Positions 52,605-61,860 of a stretch of 64,000 bases of DNA are shown one piece after another (the stretch's first letter is position 1; each line of letters opens with the position of its first letter). The notes below the pieces were generated by a model, which saw only the letters and a program-made list of their open reading frames with translations, was not told the DNA's origin and searched no databases. Source of the DNA: Pseudomonadota bacterium (GTDB lineage Bacteria > Pseudomonadota > Gammaproteobacteria > Pseudomonadales > Pseudomonadaceae); contig JAEWGL010000079.1 in assembly GCA_023388335.1 (NCBI GenBank), positions 1-64,000 on the forward strand, read 5' to 3'. A program made the translations under genes and the position numbers.

Positions 52605-54689
52605 TCAGCGGTTGGCCTGGATCGCGGTGAGGGCGATGGTGTAGACGATGTCGTCGACCTGGGCGCCGCGCGGCAGGTCGTTGACCGGCTTGCGCAGGCC
52701 CTGGAGCATCGGTCCGAGGCTGACGCAGTCGGCGCTACGCTGTACCGCCTTGTGCGTGGTGTTGCCGGTGTTCAGGTCGGGGAACACGAACACCGTGGCG
52801 CGACCGGCCACCGGGCTATGTGGGGCCAGCTGACGGGCGATCTGCGGGTTGGCGGCGGCATCGTACTGCAGCGGGCCATCGATCAGCAGGCCACGCTCGG
52901 CCTGCTGCGCCAGCAGGGTCGCCTCGCGGACCTTCTCCACTTCCTCGCCGCTGGCGGCCGAGTCGCTCGAATAGCTGATCATCGCCACCCGCGGCGCAAT
53001 GCCGAAGGCCTCTGCCGAATCGGCGCTCTGCCGGGCGATCTCAGCCAGTTCCGCGGCGCTGGGATGCGGGTTCATCACACAGTCGCCGTACACCAGCACC
53101 TGCTCGGGGAAGAGCATGAAGAACACCGACGACACCAGGCTGCAACCCGGGGCCGTCTTGATCAGTTGCAGGGCAGGGCGGATGGTGTTGGCCGTAGAGT
53201 GGACCAGGCCGGAGACCAGGCCATCGACCTCGTCCAAGGCCAACATCATGGTCCCGATCACTACCGGGTCTTCCAGCTGCTGCTCGGCCATTGGCGCGTT
53301 CAGGCTCTTGCTCTTGCGCAGGCTGACCATGGGCTCGACGTAGCGGCTGCGAATCAGGTCCGGGTCGAGGATCTCCAGGTCCGCGGGCAGGCTGATGCCC
53401 TGGGCGCGGGCCACGGCCTGGACGGCCTCCGGCTTGGCCAGCAATACACAGCGCGCGATGCCGCGGGCCTGGCAGATCGCTGCGGCCTGCACGGTCATGG
53501 GGTCGGCGCCTTCAGGCAGGACAATGCGCTTGTCGGCCTGCTGCGCCCGCTGGATCAACTGGTAGCGGAACACCGCCGGTGACAGGCGCAGCTCGCGCGG
53601 CGTGCCGCAGCGCTGGTGCAGCCAGTCGGCGTCCAGGTGGCCGGCGACAAAGTCGGTGATGAACTCGGCACGCTCGCGATCGTCCACCGGGATTTCGCGG
53701 TTGAGCTGGTTGAGCTGAGTCGCGGTGTCGTACGAGCCGGTGCTCACCGAAAGGATCGGCAGCCCCGCCTGCAAGGCGCCGCGGCACAGTTCAAGAATGC
53801 GTGCATCGGGCTTGCTGTCGCTGGTCAGCAGCAGGCCGGCCAAGGGCACGCCATTGATGGCTGCCAGGCTGACGGCCAGGATGATGTCGTCGCGATCGCC
53901 CGGCGTCACCACCAGGGTGCCTGGCTTGAGCAACGGTACCGTGTTGGCCACGGTGCGCGCGCAGATGATGATGGTGTTCATGCGCCGTTGCTCGTAGTCG
54001 CCGGCGTTGAGTACCTGGGCGCCTAGCAAGTCGGCCACGTCACGTGTGCGCGGCGCGTTGAGCTCGGCCTGGAAGGGTATGCAGCCAAGCAGGCGGAAGT
54101 CGTTGCCGCGCAGCAACGGCGAGTGCTCGCGCAGGCGCGCGGCAAAATCGGTCATGCTTTCTTCGGTGCGCACCTTGTTGAGGATCACGCCCAGCACCTT
54201 CGGGTCGCGAGGTCCGCCAAACAGTTGGGCCTGCAGCTCGACCCGGCCAGACAGCTCGCTGAGCACTTCGTTTTCTGGCGCCGAGACCAGGATCACCTCG
54301 GCATCCAGGCTCTTGGCCAAGTGCAGGTTGACCCGCGCGGCGTAGCTGGCATGCCGGGTCGGCACCATGCCCTCGACCACCACCACGTCCTTGCCGATGC
54401 ACGCCTGCTGGTACAGGGTGATGATCTGTTCGAGCAGCTCATCGAGCTGGCCGTCACCGAGCATGCGCTCCACATGGGCCAGGCTCAGCGGGGTTGGGGG
54501 CTTGAGGCCATGGGTGCGGGCCATCAGCTCGGTGGAGCGCTCTGGGCCGGTGTCGCCGGGATGGGGCTGGGCGATCGGCTTGAAGAAGCCCACCTTCAGC
54601 CCGGCACGCTCCAGGGTCCGTACCAGGCCCAGGCTGATGGAAGTCAGGCCGACACCGAAGTCGGTCGGCGCGATGAAAAATGTCTGCAT
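52605..54689 (-). CDS. pta: Phosphate acetyltransferase (long form)
   Basis: This is a 695-residue enzyme interconverting acetyl-CoA and acetyl phosphate. The N-terminal P-loop/CobB-like domain (MQTFFIAPTDFGVGLTSISL) and DRTGG-type middle domain precede the catalytic C-terminal domain (VLPEGADPMTVQAA to DIVYTIALTAIQ). The start at 54689 is preferred over 54716. No ackA neighbour is seen in the window. Confidence 0.95.
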   Translation of the reverse strand: MQTFFIAPTDFGVGLTSISLGLVRTLERAGLKVGFFKPIAQPHPGDTGPERSTELMARTHGLKPPTPLSLAHVERMLGDGQLDELLEQIITLYQQACIGKDVVVVEGMVPTRHASYAARVNLHLAKSLDAEVILVSAPENEVLSELSGRVELQAQLFGGPRDPKVLGVILNKVRTEESMTDFAARLREHSPLLRGNDFRLLGCIPFQAELNAPRTRDVADLLGAQVLNAGDYEQRRMNTIIICARTVANTVPLLKPGTLVVTPGDRDDIILAVSLAAINGVPLAGLLLTSDSKPDARILELCRGALQAGLPILSVSTGSYDTATQLNQLNREIPVDDRERAEFITDFVAGHLDADWLHQRCGTPRELRLSPAVFRYQLIQRAQQADKRIVLPEGADPMTVQAAAICQARGIARCVLLAKPEAVQAVARAQGISLPADLEILDPDLIRSRYVEPMVSLRKSKSLNAPMAEQQLEDPVVIGTMMLALDEVDGLVSGLVHSTANTIRPALQLIKTAPGCSLVSSVFFMLFPEQVLVYGDCVMNPHPSAAELAEIARQSADSAEAFGIAPRVAMISYSSDSAASGEEVEKVREATLLAQQAERGLLIDGPLQYDAAANPQIARQLAPHSPVAGRATVFVFPDLNTGNTTHKAVQRSADCVSLGPMLQGLRKPVNDLPRGAQVDDIVYTIALTAIQANR

Positions 54690-54722
54690 GCGGGCGTCTC
54701 GAAGTAAGCGCTGCAAAAGGCT

Positions 54723-55016
54723 CTAGGGTAGCGCTATCGGTTGCTGGGCGCACCAGCCACAAGGAAATGCCTGGCCAATACGCTGGTGGCGTTGCTCGGC
54801 ATCGAGCACCCAGGGACGTGCCTGCCAGGGCGGCTGGTGGCGCAGGTGCTGGGTATGGCCGCAGGACAGCTCGACCACCCAGTGGCCGTTTTCATCCTGG
54901 TGGAACCCCAGCACCCGACTGACGGGTGCGGCATTGTCCGGGTTGCGTTCGCAATCAGGCGATGCGTTGGTTACACTTGTTCGTTCTACATTCTTCTGCA
55001 AAAGGTCTCGCCCCAT
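54723..55016 (-). CDS. DUF3565-domain protein
   Basis: The recognised core, VLGFHQDENGHWVVELSCGH through RHQPPWQARPW and CGWCA, is the DUF3565 pattern, with Cys and His that could bind metal. The start is uncertain. The ATG at 55016 would overlap the divergent slyD start by 2 bp; a GTG at 54914 just before the domain is an alternative. The function is unknown. Confidence 0.7.
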   Translation of the reverse strand: MGRDLLQKNVERTSVTNASPDCERNPDNAAPVSRVLGFHQDENGHWVVELSCGHTQHLRHQPPWQARPWVLDAEQRHQRIGQAFPCGWCAQQPIALP

Positions 55017-55500
55017 GCTGATCGCCGCCAACAAGGCTGTCTCCATCGACTATACCCTGACCAACGACGCCGGGGAGGTCATCGACAGCTCCTCCGGTGG
55101 CGCGCCGCTGGTTTACCTGCACGGTGCAAGCAATATCATCCCGGGCCTGGAAAAAGCCCTGGAAGGCAAGCAGACCGGTGATGAGCTGGACGTCGCCGTC
55201 GAGCCGGAAGACGCCTACGGCGAATACCTGGCCGAGCTGGTCAGCACCCTGAATCGCAGCATGTTCGAAGGCGTCGACGTGCTGGAAGTCGGCATGCAGT
55301 TCCACGCTTCGGCGCCGGACGGCCAGATGCAGATCGTCACCATCCGCGATCTCGATGGCGACGACGTGACTGTCGACGGCAACCACCCACTGGCGGGCCA
55401 GCGCCTGAACTTCAAGGTCAAGGTCGTCGACGTACGTGATGCCAGCGAAGAAGAAATCGCTCACAAGCATATCCACGGTGAAGGTGGCCATCATCACTGA
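55015..55500 (+). CDS. slyD: FKBP-type peptidyl-prolyl isomerase SlyD
   Basis: This is a 161-residue isomerase and chaperone. The FKBP domain begins MLIAANKAVSIDYTLTNDAGE, with an insert-in-flap domain in the middle. The tail is His-rich (HKHIHGEGGHHH) and shorter than in E. coli, consistent with metal (Ni) binding. Confidence 0.93.
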   Translation: MLIAANKAVSIDYTLTNDAGEVIDSSSGGAPLVYLHGASNIIPGLEKALEGKQTGDELDVAVEPEDAYGEYLAELVSTLNRSMFEGVDVLEVGMQFHASAPDGQMQIVTIRDLDGDDVTVDGNHPLAGQRLNFKVKVVDVRDASEEEIAHKHIHGEGGHHH

Positions 55501-55646
55501 TTTTCTGCGCTAAGCTCAGAGAGTCGCAGGCGCTCGGGCAAGCCGGACTTGCTCTCCGTAGGAGAGTGGACGGTTTGGCTGCGCGCCTTTTTTTGTGGGC
55601 GCATTTTGCCCGCGGCGGCAACCGGGAACCTGAGAGGGAGTTCGTC

Positions 55647-56129
55647 ATGAGTGCATTTCACGAGCTGAAACTGAAGGCGTTGAACGGTGAGGAACTGTCG
55701 CTGACGCCGTTCAAGGACCAAGTGGTGCTGGTGGTCAACGTCGCCTCCAAATGCGGTCTGACGCCGCAATACAAAGCGTTGGAGAACCTCTACCAGCACT
55801 ACAAGGACAAGGGATTCCACGTGCTGGGCCTGCCGTGCAACCAATTTGCCGGCCAGGAGCCTGGGAGCGAAAAGGATATCCAGGACTTCTGCAGGCTCAA
55901 CTATGGGGTCAGTTTCCCCTTGGGTAGCAAGCTTGAGGTCAATGGCCCGCAGCGTCACTCGCTGTATCGCTTGCTGGCAGGCGAAGGTGCAGAGTTCCCT
56001 GGCGACATCACCTGGAACTTCGAGAAATTCCTGGTGGGCAAGGATGGACGGGTGCTGGCTCGCTTCGCCCCGCGCACTGCGCCAGACGATCCGACGGTGG
56101 TACAGGCGATCGAAAAGGCCCTGGCCTGA
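55647..56129 (+). CDS. Glutathione peroxidase family protein
   Basis: This is a 160-residue thiol peroxidase. The catalytic Cys36 is in NVASKCGLTPQY, the Gln/Trp motifs are LPCNQFAGQEPG and WNFEKFLVG. It reduces H2O2 or lipid hydroperoxides, probably using thioredoxin. The ATG at 55647 follows AGAGGGAG. The extended ORF upstream is not supported. Confidence 0.94.
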   Translation: MSAFHELKLKALNGEELSLTPFKDQVVLVVNVASKCGLTPQYKALENLYQHYKDKGFHVLGLPCNQFAGQEPGSEKDIQDFCRLNYGVSFPLGSKLEVNGPQRHSLYRLLAGEGAEFPGDITWNFEKFLVGKDGRVLARFAPRTAPDDPTVVQAIEKALA

Positions 56130-56199
56130 TTCGACGGTCCAGCGTAACGCCGTGTGGGCAGGCTGCGTAGACCGGGCCTGCCTGGCGACATCCAGCCCT

Positions 56200-57417
56200 T
56201 TAGCCGCGAGGCGCTGATGCCCCTGATTTGATCGCCAGCGGCGCGCCCCCCGGGGTGCTGCCAGCCGGGTAGCCTTGCCGACAGGCGCTGTGCAGGTGGC
56301 TTTCGAACTGCTCGATGATCGCCGTCCAGCCATGGCGGCCAGCGTGCTGGCGTGCATTGAGGCGGACCCGGCGCAGGGTTTCGCTCTCTTCCAGCAACCA
56401 ATTGGCGGCATCGATGAAGGCAGCCTGATCTCCCGGCATGGCCAGCGCCCCGCTGTGGCCGTGGCGGATGTGCTGGGCAGCGGCGGCTTCGTCGTAAGCG
56501 ACTACGCCAAGACCGGAGGCCAGGGCTTCGAGCACTACGTTGCCGAAGGTTTCGGTAAGGCTCGGAAAGAGGAACAGGTCACCGCTGGCATAGTGCTGCG
56601 CCAGCGCTTCGTCCCGCTGCGCACCGCAGAACACTGCGATAGGCAGCTGTTGTTCAAGGGCGGCGCGTTGCGGCCCGTCGCCGACCACGACCAGACGCAT
56701 GCGCCGCTGGGGGTAGTTACGTTGCAGCGCCTGCAGGCACGGCAGGAGCAGGCCGAGGTTTTTCTCGGGAGCCAGCCGGCCGACATGCAGCAAGGCGATG
56801 TCATCGGGCCCCAAGCCCCAGCTGTCGCGCAGGGCCTGGCAACGGCGCGCGGGGTTGAACAACCCTGCATCCACACCGCGGGCCATCAGGGCCAGGCGCT
56901 CGAAGCCGCGACGCTCCAGTTCCAGACGTTGGCTGGCGCTGGGTACCAGGGTGGTGGTAGTGCGCCGGTGGAACCAGCGCAGGTAGTGAGTCACCAGACG
57001 AGCCAGCAGGCCCAGGCCATACTGGCGCGAGTACTGTGGGAAATTGGTGTGGAAGCCACTGACTACAGCGATGCCCAGTCGCCGCGCCGCGCGCAAGGCG
57101 CTGAGCCCCAACGGACCTTCGGTAGCGATGTACAGCACGTCGGGACGATGGCGGCGCCAGCGCCGCAGCAGTCTGTGCATCGACACCTGCCCCCATTGCA
57201 GCCCCGGATAGCCCGGCAGCGCCCAGCCACGGCACAGCAGCAGCTCGACGCCGTCGCTGGCGTCGCGGTCGCTGGCCTGCCGCGGACGCACCAGCTCGAC
57301 CCGGTGACCGCGCTGGCGCAGACCTTCGCTGAGCCGGCCAAGGGTATTGGCCACGCCATTGATCTCAGGTGGGAAGGTTTCGCTGACCAAGGTGACATGC
57401 AGGGGCGGTATGCTCAT
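56200..57417 (-). CDS. GT4-family glycosyltransferase
   Basis: This is a 405-residue glycosyltransferase. The N-terminal VSETFPPEINGVANTLGRLSEGLRQRGHRVELV and the C-terminal SLTETFGNVVLEALASGLGVVAYDE (E-x7-E motif) are GT4 hallmarks. It resembles the mannosyl/digalactosyl-type transferases that use GDP-mannose or another NDP-sugar. The acceptor is unknown. The last ~30 residues are basic and may be disordered. It is convergent with gpx. Confidence 0.9.
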   Translation of the reverse strand: MSIPPLHVTLVSETFPPEINGVANTLGRLSEGLRQRGHRVELVRPRQASDRDASDGVELLLCRGWALPGYPGLQWGQVSMHRLLRRWRRHRPDVLYIATEGPLGLSALRAARRLGIAVVSGFHTNFPQYSRQYGLGLLARLVTHYLRWFHRRTTTTLVPSASQRLELERRGFERLALMARGVDAGLFNPARRCQALRDSWGLGPDDIALLHVGRLAPEKNLGLLLPCLQALQRNYPQRRMRLVVVGDGPQRAALEQQLPIAVFCGAQRDEALAQHYASGDLFLFPSLTETFGNVVLEALASGLGVVAYDEAAAAQHIRHGHSGALAMPGDQAAFIDAANWLLEESETLRRVRLNARQHAGRHGWTAIIEQFESHLHSACRQGYPAGSTPGGAPLAIKSGASAPRG

Positions 57418-57466
57418 GAAGGTCAGTCTGGGCCGGGCGGGTTGCGGTTATGTGACCTTCGTGTGA

Positions 57467-57655
57467 CCGAGTTGTGATGGTACGCCCGCGACCCTTGCCC
57501 AGGCCGCGGTGGACATCATCGACAGCAGCAAACGCCAGGCCGAGCAAGGCCTGTCCCTGGCCGGTGAGACTGGCATGGTCATCGTCGAGATCCAGGAGGG
57601 TGCATGGAGGGTGGTCAGCGCCGTCGGCCAGTTCTCCGGCCAACTGCAGCACTAA
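57467..57655 (+). pseudogene. Short coding fragment without a good start
   Basis: The open frame 57467-57655 contains VDIIDSSKRQAEQGLSLAG and ends GQFSGQLQH. It reads as real protein with Pseudomonas codon use but has no ATG. The only start is a GTG at 57509 with a poor Shine-Dalgarno (48 residues). It is probably a remnant of a larger gene or a small GTG-initiated gene. I cannot name a family. Confidence 0.4.
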
Positions 57656-57657
57656 CT

Positions 57658-57740
57658 GTAAGCCACAAGCAGCAAGCTACAAGCCAAAAGCACGCCATGC
57701 GCGATCCGCTTTTTCTTGCGGCTTGAAGCTTGCAGCTTAC
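57658..57740. repeat. CAAGCT-type long hairpin repeat
   Basis: The left arm (57658-57685) is built of GCAAGCT/ACAAGCC heptads. The right arm (57720-57740) is GGCTTGAAGCTTGCAGCTTAC, complementary after one heptad gap. It overlaps the cysZ stop codon and sits between convergent units, so it may act as a terminator or RNA-stabilising element. Confidence 0.6.
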
Positions 57741-58465
57741 TTCCGTTCGCGCACCCAGAACAGCGTGGCTCCCGCCACTGCCGCCGGCATCATCAGGATA
57801 TTGACGAAAGGAATCATCAGCGCCAGGTAGGTGATCCCGCCAAACCCCAGGCTCTGCCAGCGTTTCTGGCGCAGCCAGGCGAGCATGTCCTGCCAGCTCA
57901 TCTTGTTGTTGTCCGCCGGGTAGTCGATGTACTGGATGGCCATCATCCACACCCCGAACAATAGCCACAGCGGCGCGGCCACGATATTTACCACGGGGAT
58001 CAGCGACAAGATGAACAGGCCGATCGCCCGCGGCAGAAAGTAGCCCAGCTTGCGCATTTCGCGGCCCAGGGTGCGTGGCACCATGGCCATCAACTCGCTC
58101 CAGCTGAAATCCGGGAACGTGTCTTCGCCGCGCACCACCACCTCGACCTTTTCGGCGAGAAAACCATTGAATGGAGCCGCGATGATGTTGGCCACCAAGG
58201 TGAAGGTAAAGAAGATCATCAACACCACCAGCGCAACGAACAGCGGCCAGAGGAGGTAGGTGAGAAAGTCCAGCCAGTCCGGCAAGGTCGGCATCAAGGC
58301 ATTCACCCACAGGCTGAACTGGTGGCCGGCGAAATACACCAGGCCGATGAATAGCGCCAGGTTGATGGTCAACGGCAGCAGGACGAACAGGCGCAGGCTC
58401 GGGCTCAGGACCAGTTTCAGTCCTTCGCGCAGGTACTGAGGGCCAGAGAGAACAGGGGCTTGCAT
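57737..58465 (-). CDS. cysZ: CysZ-type sulfate transporter
   Basis: This is a 242-residue inner-membrane protein of the EI24/CysZ family with several hydrophobic segments (LRLFVLLPLTINLALFIGLV, PLFVALVVLMIFFTFTLV). CysZ brings sulfate in for cysteine synthesis. The start at 58465 has CGGAG at 8-bp spacing. The ORF extension to 58591 is not supported. Confidence 0.9.
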   Translation of the reverse strand: MQAPVLSGPQYLREGLKLVLSPSLRLFVLLPLTINLALFIGLVYFAGHQFSLWVNALMPTLPDWLDFLTYLLWPLFVALVVLMIFFTFTLVANIIAAPFNGFLAEKVEVVVRGEDTFPDFSWSELMAMVPRTLGREMRKLGYFLPRAIGLFILSLIPVVNIVAAPLWLLFGVWMMAIQYIDYPADNNKMSWQDMLAWLRQKRWQSLGFGGITYLALMIPFVNILMMPAAVAGATLFWVRERK

Positions 58466-58615
58466 CAAGAAACTCCGGGATGAGGGGCACGCGCTGACCT
58501 TACCGAGTTTGCCGCGCTGGCGAAAGCCAGGGGAGAACTGGGAAACGGCCTGTAACAAAGCCAGGCGCGTCCGCCGCCTGTCTAATAGCAAGGCTTTGCA
58601 GTCTGTAGTCGTTGA

Positions 58616-58652
58616 ATAGAGCAGGTCTATAAGGTGGATTGTCGAAGGATAT
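58616..58652. promoter_or_regulatory. OxyR-like box upstream of ahpC
   Basis: ATAG-N7-CTAT is followed after 7 bp by ATTG-N7-ATAT. The OxyR consensus is ATAG-N7-CTAT-N7-ATAG-N7-CTAT, so 14 of 16 core bases match at the right phasing. It lies about 80 bp before the ahpC start. Confidence 0.65.
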
Positions 58653-58729
58653 TTCCTTAATCTCTGCCACCTCGCTAAAGTGCGCGCATCTTTTCAACGC
58701 CTTCGGATCCTGACTTTAAAGGAGTTTCC

Positions 58730-59329
58730 ATGAGCATTCTGGTCAACAAGCAAGCCCCTGATTTCGACTCGGCCGCCGTGCTGGGCGACGGCTCGATCGT
58801 CGACAGCTTCAAGCTGTCGTCCCTGCGCGGCAAATACGTCGTGCTGTTCTTCTGGCCGCTGGACTTCACCTTCGTCTGCCCGTCGGAAATCATTGCTCAT
58901 AACAATCGCATGGGCAAATTCCGCGAGCTGGGTGTGGAAGTGGTCGGCGTCTCGATCGACTCGCAGTTCACCCACCACGCCTGGCGCAGCACGCCGGTGG
59001 AGAAGGGCGGCATCGGCGAAGTCGAGTTCACCATGGTCGCTGACGTCAAGCACGAGATCACCCGTGCCTACGGCATCGAGCACGATGACGGCGTGGCCCT
59101 GCGTGCCTCGTTCCTGATCGACCAGCAAGGCGTGGTGCAGCACCAAGTAGTCAACAACCTGCCGCTGGGTCGTGAAGTCGACGAGATGATCCGTCTGGTC
59201 GAAGCCCTGCAGTTCACCGAGCAGCACGGCGAAGTCTGCCCGGCCGGCTGGCGCAAGGGTCAGAAAGGCATGAAGGCCGACGCCAAGGGCGTGGCCGACT
59301 ACCTGGCGGAAAACGCCACCAGCCTGTAA
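58730..59329 (+). CDS. ahpC: Alkyl hydroperoxide reductase AhpC-type peroxiredoxin
   Basis: This is a 199-residue typical 2-Cys peroxiredoxin. The peroxidatic Cys50 is in FTFVCPSE and the resolving Cys170 in HGEVCPAGW. It reduces H2O2, organic peroxides and peroxynitrite. There is no ahpF in the window, but trxB lies just downstream, so thioredoxin may recycle it. The AAAGGAG Shine-Dalgarno is strong. Confidence 0.95.
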   Translation: MSILVNKQAPDFDSAAVLGDGSIVDSFKLSSLRGKYVVLFFWPLDFTFVCPSEIIAHNNRMGKFRELGVEVVGVSIDSQFTHHAWRSTPVEKGGIGEVEFTMVADVKHEITRAYGIEHDDGVALRASFLIDQQGVVQHQVVNNLPLGREVDEMIRLVEALQFTEQHGEVCPAGWRKGQKGMKADAKGVADYLAENATSL

Positions 59330-59352
59330 GGCAAAGGTCCCGTTTTTTCAGG

Positions 59353-59400
59353 ACCTGCGGGTAACAGCCTTCCCCAAGTGCTGCGCAGGTTCTTTTTTAT
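59353..59400 (+). terminator. Terminator after ahpC
   Basis: ACCTGCG (59353-59359) pairs with CGCAGGT (59384-59390), followed by TCTTTTTTAT. It separates ahpC from trxB at least partly. Confidence 0.65.
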
Positions 59401-59463
59401 TCCCGCCGGCAATGCCGGCGATCCGAGGCTGGCCAATGCGGACCAGCCCGACAGGAGCCCGTC

Positions 59464-60426
59464 ATGTCTGAAGCACGTCATTCGCGAGTCATCATTCTCG
59501 GTTCCGGCCCTGCCGGCTACAGCGCCGCGGTCTATGCTGCCCGTGCCAACCTCAAGCCACTGCTGATCACTGGCATGCAGGCCGGCGGCCAGCTGACCAC
59601 CACCACCGAAGTCGACAACTGGCCGGGCGACGCCCATGGCCTGACCGGCCCGGCGCTGATGCAACGCATGCAGGAACACGCCGAGCGCTTCGAGACCGAG
59701 ATCGTCTTCGACCACATCAACGCCGTCGACCTGGCGCAAAAGCCCTACACCCTGCGCGGTGACAGTGGTACCTACACCTGCGACGCGCTGATCATCGCCA
59801 CCGGTGCCAGCGCTCGTTACCTGGGCCTGCCGTCCGAAGAGCAGTTCATGGGCAAAGGCGTATCGGCCTGCGCCACCTGCGACGGTTTCTTCTACCGCAA
59901 CAAGCCTGTTGCAGTCGTAGGCGGCGGCAACACCGCCGTGGAAGAAGCCCTGTACCTGGCCAACATCGCCAGCAAGGTCACCCTGGTGCACCGCCGCGAG
60001 ACTTTCCGCGCCGAAAAGATCCTGATCGACAAGCTGCACGCCCGTGTGGCCGAAGGCAAGATCGAGCTCAAGCTCAACGCGACCCTGGACGAAGTGCTGG
60101 GTGACAACATGGGCGTGACTGGCGCGCGCTTGAAGAACAACGACGGTACCAGCGACGAGATCAAGGTGGACGGCGTGTTCATCGCCATTGGCCACACCCC
60201 GAACACCTCGCTGTTCGAAGGCCAGCTGACCCTCAAGGACGGCTACCTGGTGGTCCAGGGCGGCCGTGAAGGCAACGCCACCGCCACCAATGTCGACGGC
60301 GTGTTCGCGGCTGGCGACGTGGCCGACCACGTCTACCGCCAGGCCATCACCTCGGCCGGCGCTGGCTGCATGGCGGCCCTGGACGTCGAGCGTTACCTGG
60401 ACGGCCTGCAGAACGCTTCGTTCTGA
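59464..60426 (+). CDS. trxB: Thioredoxin reductase
   Basis: This is a 320-residue flavoenzyme using NADPH to reduce thioredoxin. The FAD motif is ILGSGPAGYSAAVYAARA, the redox-active CATC is at residues 136-139 (SACATCDGFF), and the NADPH motif is VGGGNTAVEEALYL. It follows ahpC and shares a terminator with the convergent nadC. Confidence 0.97.
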   Translation: MSEARHSRVIILGSGPAGYSAAVYAARANLKPLLITGMQAGGQLTTTTEVDNWPGDAHGLTGPALMQRMQEHAERFETEIVFDHINAVDLAQKPYTLRGDSGTYTCDALIIATGASARYLGLPSEEQFMGKGVSACATCDGFFYRNKPVAVVGGGNTAVEEALYLANIASKVTLVHRRETFRAEKILIDKLHARVAEGKIELKLNATLDEVLGDNMGVTGARLKNNDGTSDEIKVDGVFIAIGHTPNTSLFEGQLTLKDGYLVVQGGREGNATATNVDGVFAAGDVADHVYRQAITSAGAGCMAALDVERYLDGLQNASF

Positions 60427-60450
60427 TCGTCCGGCGCCCCCCGGGCGCAC

Positions 60451-60484
60451 AAAAAAACCGGCCTTCATGGCCGGTTTTTTGTGT
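60451..60484. terminator. Bidirectional terminator between trxB and nadC
   Basis: AAAAAAACCGGCC-TTCA-(T)GGCCGGTTTTTT has A and T runs on both sides. It serves trxB (plus) and nadC (minus). Confidence 0.9.
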
Positions 60485-60496
60485 CCGCGCGATGAC

Positions 60497-61345
60497 TCAG
60501 AGGCTCAGGCGCATCGACAGGTCGACAGCTTTCACATCCTTGGTCATGGCACCGATGGAGATGTAGTCCACACCGGTCTCGGCGATTACCCGAAGCGTAT
60601 TCTCGCTGACGCCGCCGCTGGCTTCCAGCTTGGCCTTGCCGGCAGTGATGCGTACGGCTTCGCGCATTTCATCCAGGCTCAGCTCGTCGAGCATGATGAT
60701 ATCGGCCCCCGCCGTGAGCGCTTGCTGCAGCTCGGTCAGGCTCTCCACCTCGACTTCCACCGGCTTGCCTGGCGCGATGCGCCGCGCCGCGGTGATCGCT
60801 TCGGCGATGCCACCGCTGGCGGCGATATGGTTTTCCTTGATCAGGAAGGCGTCGTAGAGGCCGATGCGGTGGTTGTCGCAGCCGCCGCAAGTGATCGCGT
60901 ATTTTTGTGCCAGGCGCAGGCCAGGCAAGGTCTTGCGGGTATCGAGCAGGCGCACCTGGGTGCCAGCGACCAACTCGGCAAGCGATGCCGCGCGGGTAGC
61001 CACCCCCGACAGCATCTGCAGGAAGTTGAGCGCCGTGCGTTCGCCGCTGAGCAGGGAACGGGCCGGACCTTCGAGGTGGAACAACGTCTGGTTGGCCTTG
61101 GCACGGTCGCCATCGCTGACCTGCCAGTGCACCGCCACGCGCGGATCGAGCTGGCGGAATACCGCGTCGACCCAGGACGTGCCGCTGATCACGCAGTCGT
61201 CACGGGTGATGATGGTCGCCTTGGCCAGGCGCTCCGCCGGGATCAGTTGGGCGGTGATGTCGCCGCTGCCGATGTCTTCCAGCAACGCGCGGCGCACGTT
61301 GGCTTCGATTTCGGCGGTCAAATCGGCGAGGCGTAGGTTCGGCAT
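60497..61345 (-). CDS. nadC: Nicotinate-nucleotide pyrophosphorylase (quinolinate phosphoribosyltransferase)
   Basis: This 282-residue enzyme makes nicotinate mononucleotide from quinolinate and PRPP. LLDTRKTLPGLRLAQKYAI and GGCDNHRIGLYDAFLIKENH are signatures. The start at 61345 follows TGGAG; the upstream GTG at 61357 is not needed. It is convergent with trxB. Confidence 0.95.
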   Translation of the reverse strand: MPNLRLADLTAEIEANVRRALLEDIGSGDITAQLIPAERLAKATIITRDDCVISGTSWVDAVFRQLDPRVAVHWQVSDGDRAKANQTLFHLEGPARSLLSGERTALNFLQMLSGVATRAASLAELVAGTQVRLLDTRKTLPGLRLAQKYAITCGGCDNHRIGLYDAFLIKENHIAASGGIAEAITAARRIAPGKPVEVEVESLTELQQALTAGADIIMLDELSLDEMREAVRITAGKAKLEASGGVSENTLRVIAETGVDYISIGAMTKDVKAVDLSMRLSL

Positions 61346-61577
61346 GGTGGACTCCACAAGCTAGGTGCCGGCGATTATAGGGCAGGGCGGCGGCGTGTAC
61401 AGCCGCCCAAGGCACGACCTTTGGTTAGTCGAACTGAGCATTTGGTCCAACTCGCGGTCTGAAACGCCTGACGAACGGTGCTGTGGCAAGCCCTGCGCTG
61501 GGCGGGAGCCAGGCGCTGTTGCTGGCGTGCCTGAAGCACGGCGACCGGCCCTCGCGTGGTCGTGGGCCGTAAAGACC

Positions 61578-61780
61578 ATGGGCGGGTTCACCAGACTCGC
61601 CCTGGATTCGACGGCCGCTCGTGAATTTTTCATCCGCCTGGAGCAACTGACCTGCGCGCCTGCGCCGATCTTGCGGTGTTGCTCACCGATGACGAACAGG
61701 CCCTGGCTCCAGTGAAGGTCCAGGACGACCGGCCGTTGGCCGCCGCGCTTGGACGGCTGGGTGGCCAGCCGCCGCTGTGA
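61578..61780 (+). pseudogene. Possible frameshifted gene remnant between nadC and ampD
   Basis: From the ATG at 61578, one frame reads MGGFTRLALDSTAAREFFIR and on through LEQLT. A second frame then continues ADLAVLLTDDEQALAPVKV to a stop at 61780. Together they look like one protein broken by a frameshift. Other Pseudomonas have a gene here. The remaining sequence in 61346-61860 has no intact gene. Identity is unknown and this is weak. Confidence 0.25.
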
Positions 61781-61860
61781 GCGGTGGCGATTTGTACCAT
61801 GCATCCGTCACAGGCTCGGGGCATACTGAGCCCACGTCCCATGTGTCTCAGGATTTGCCC

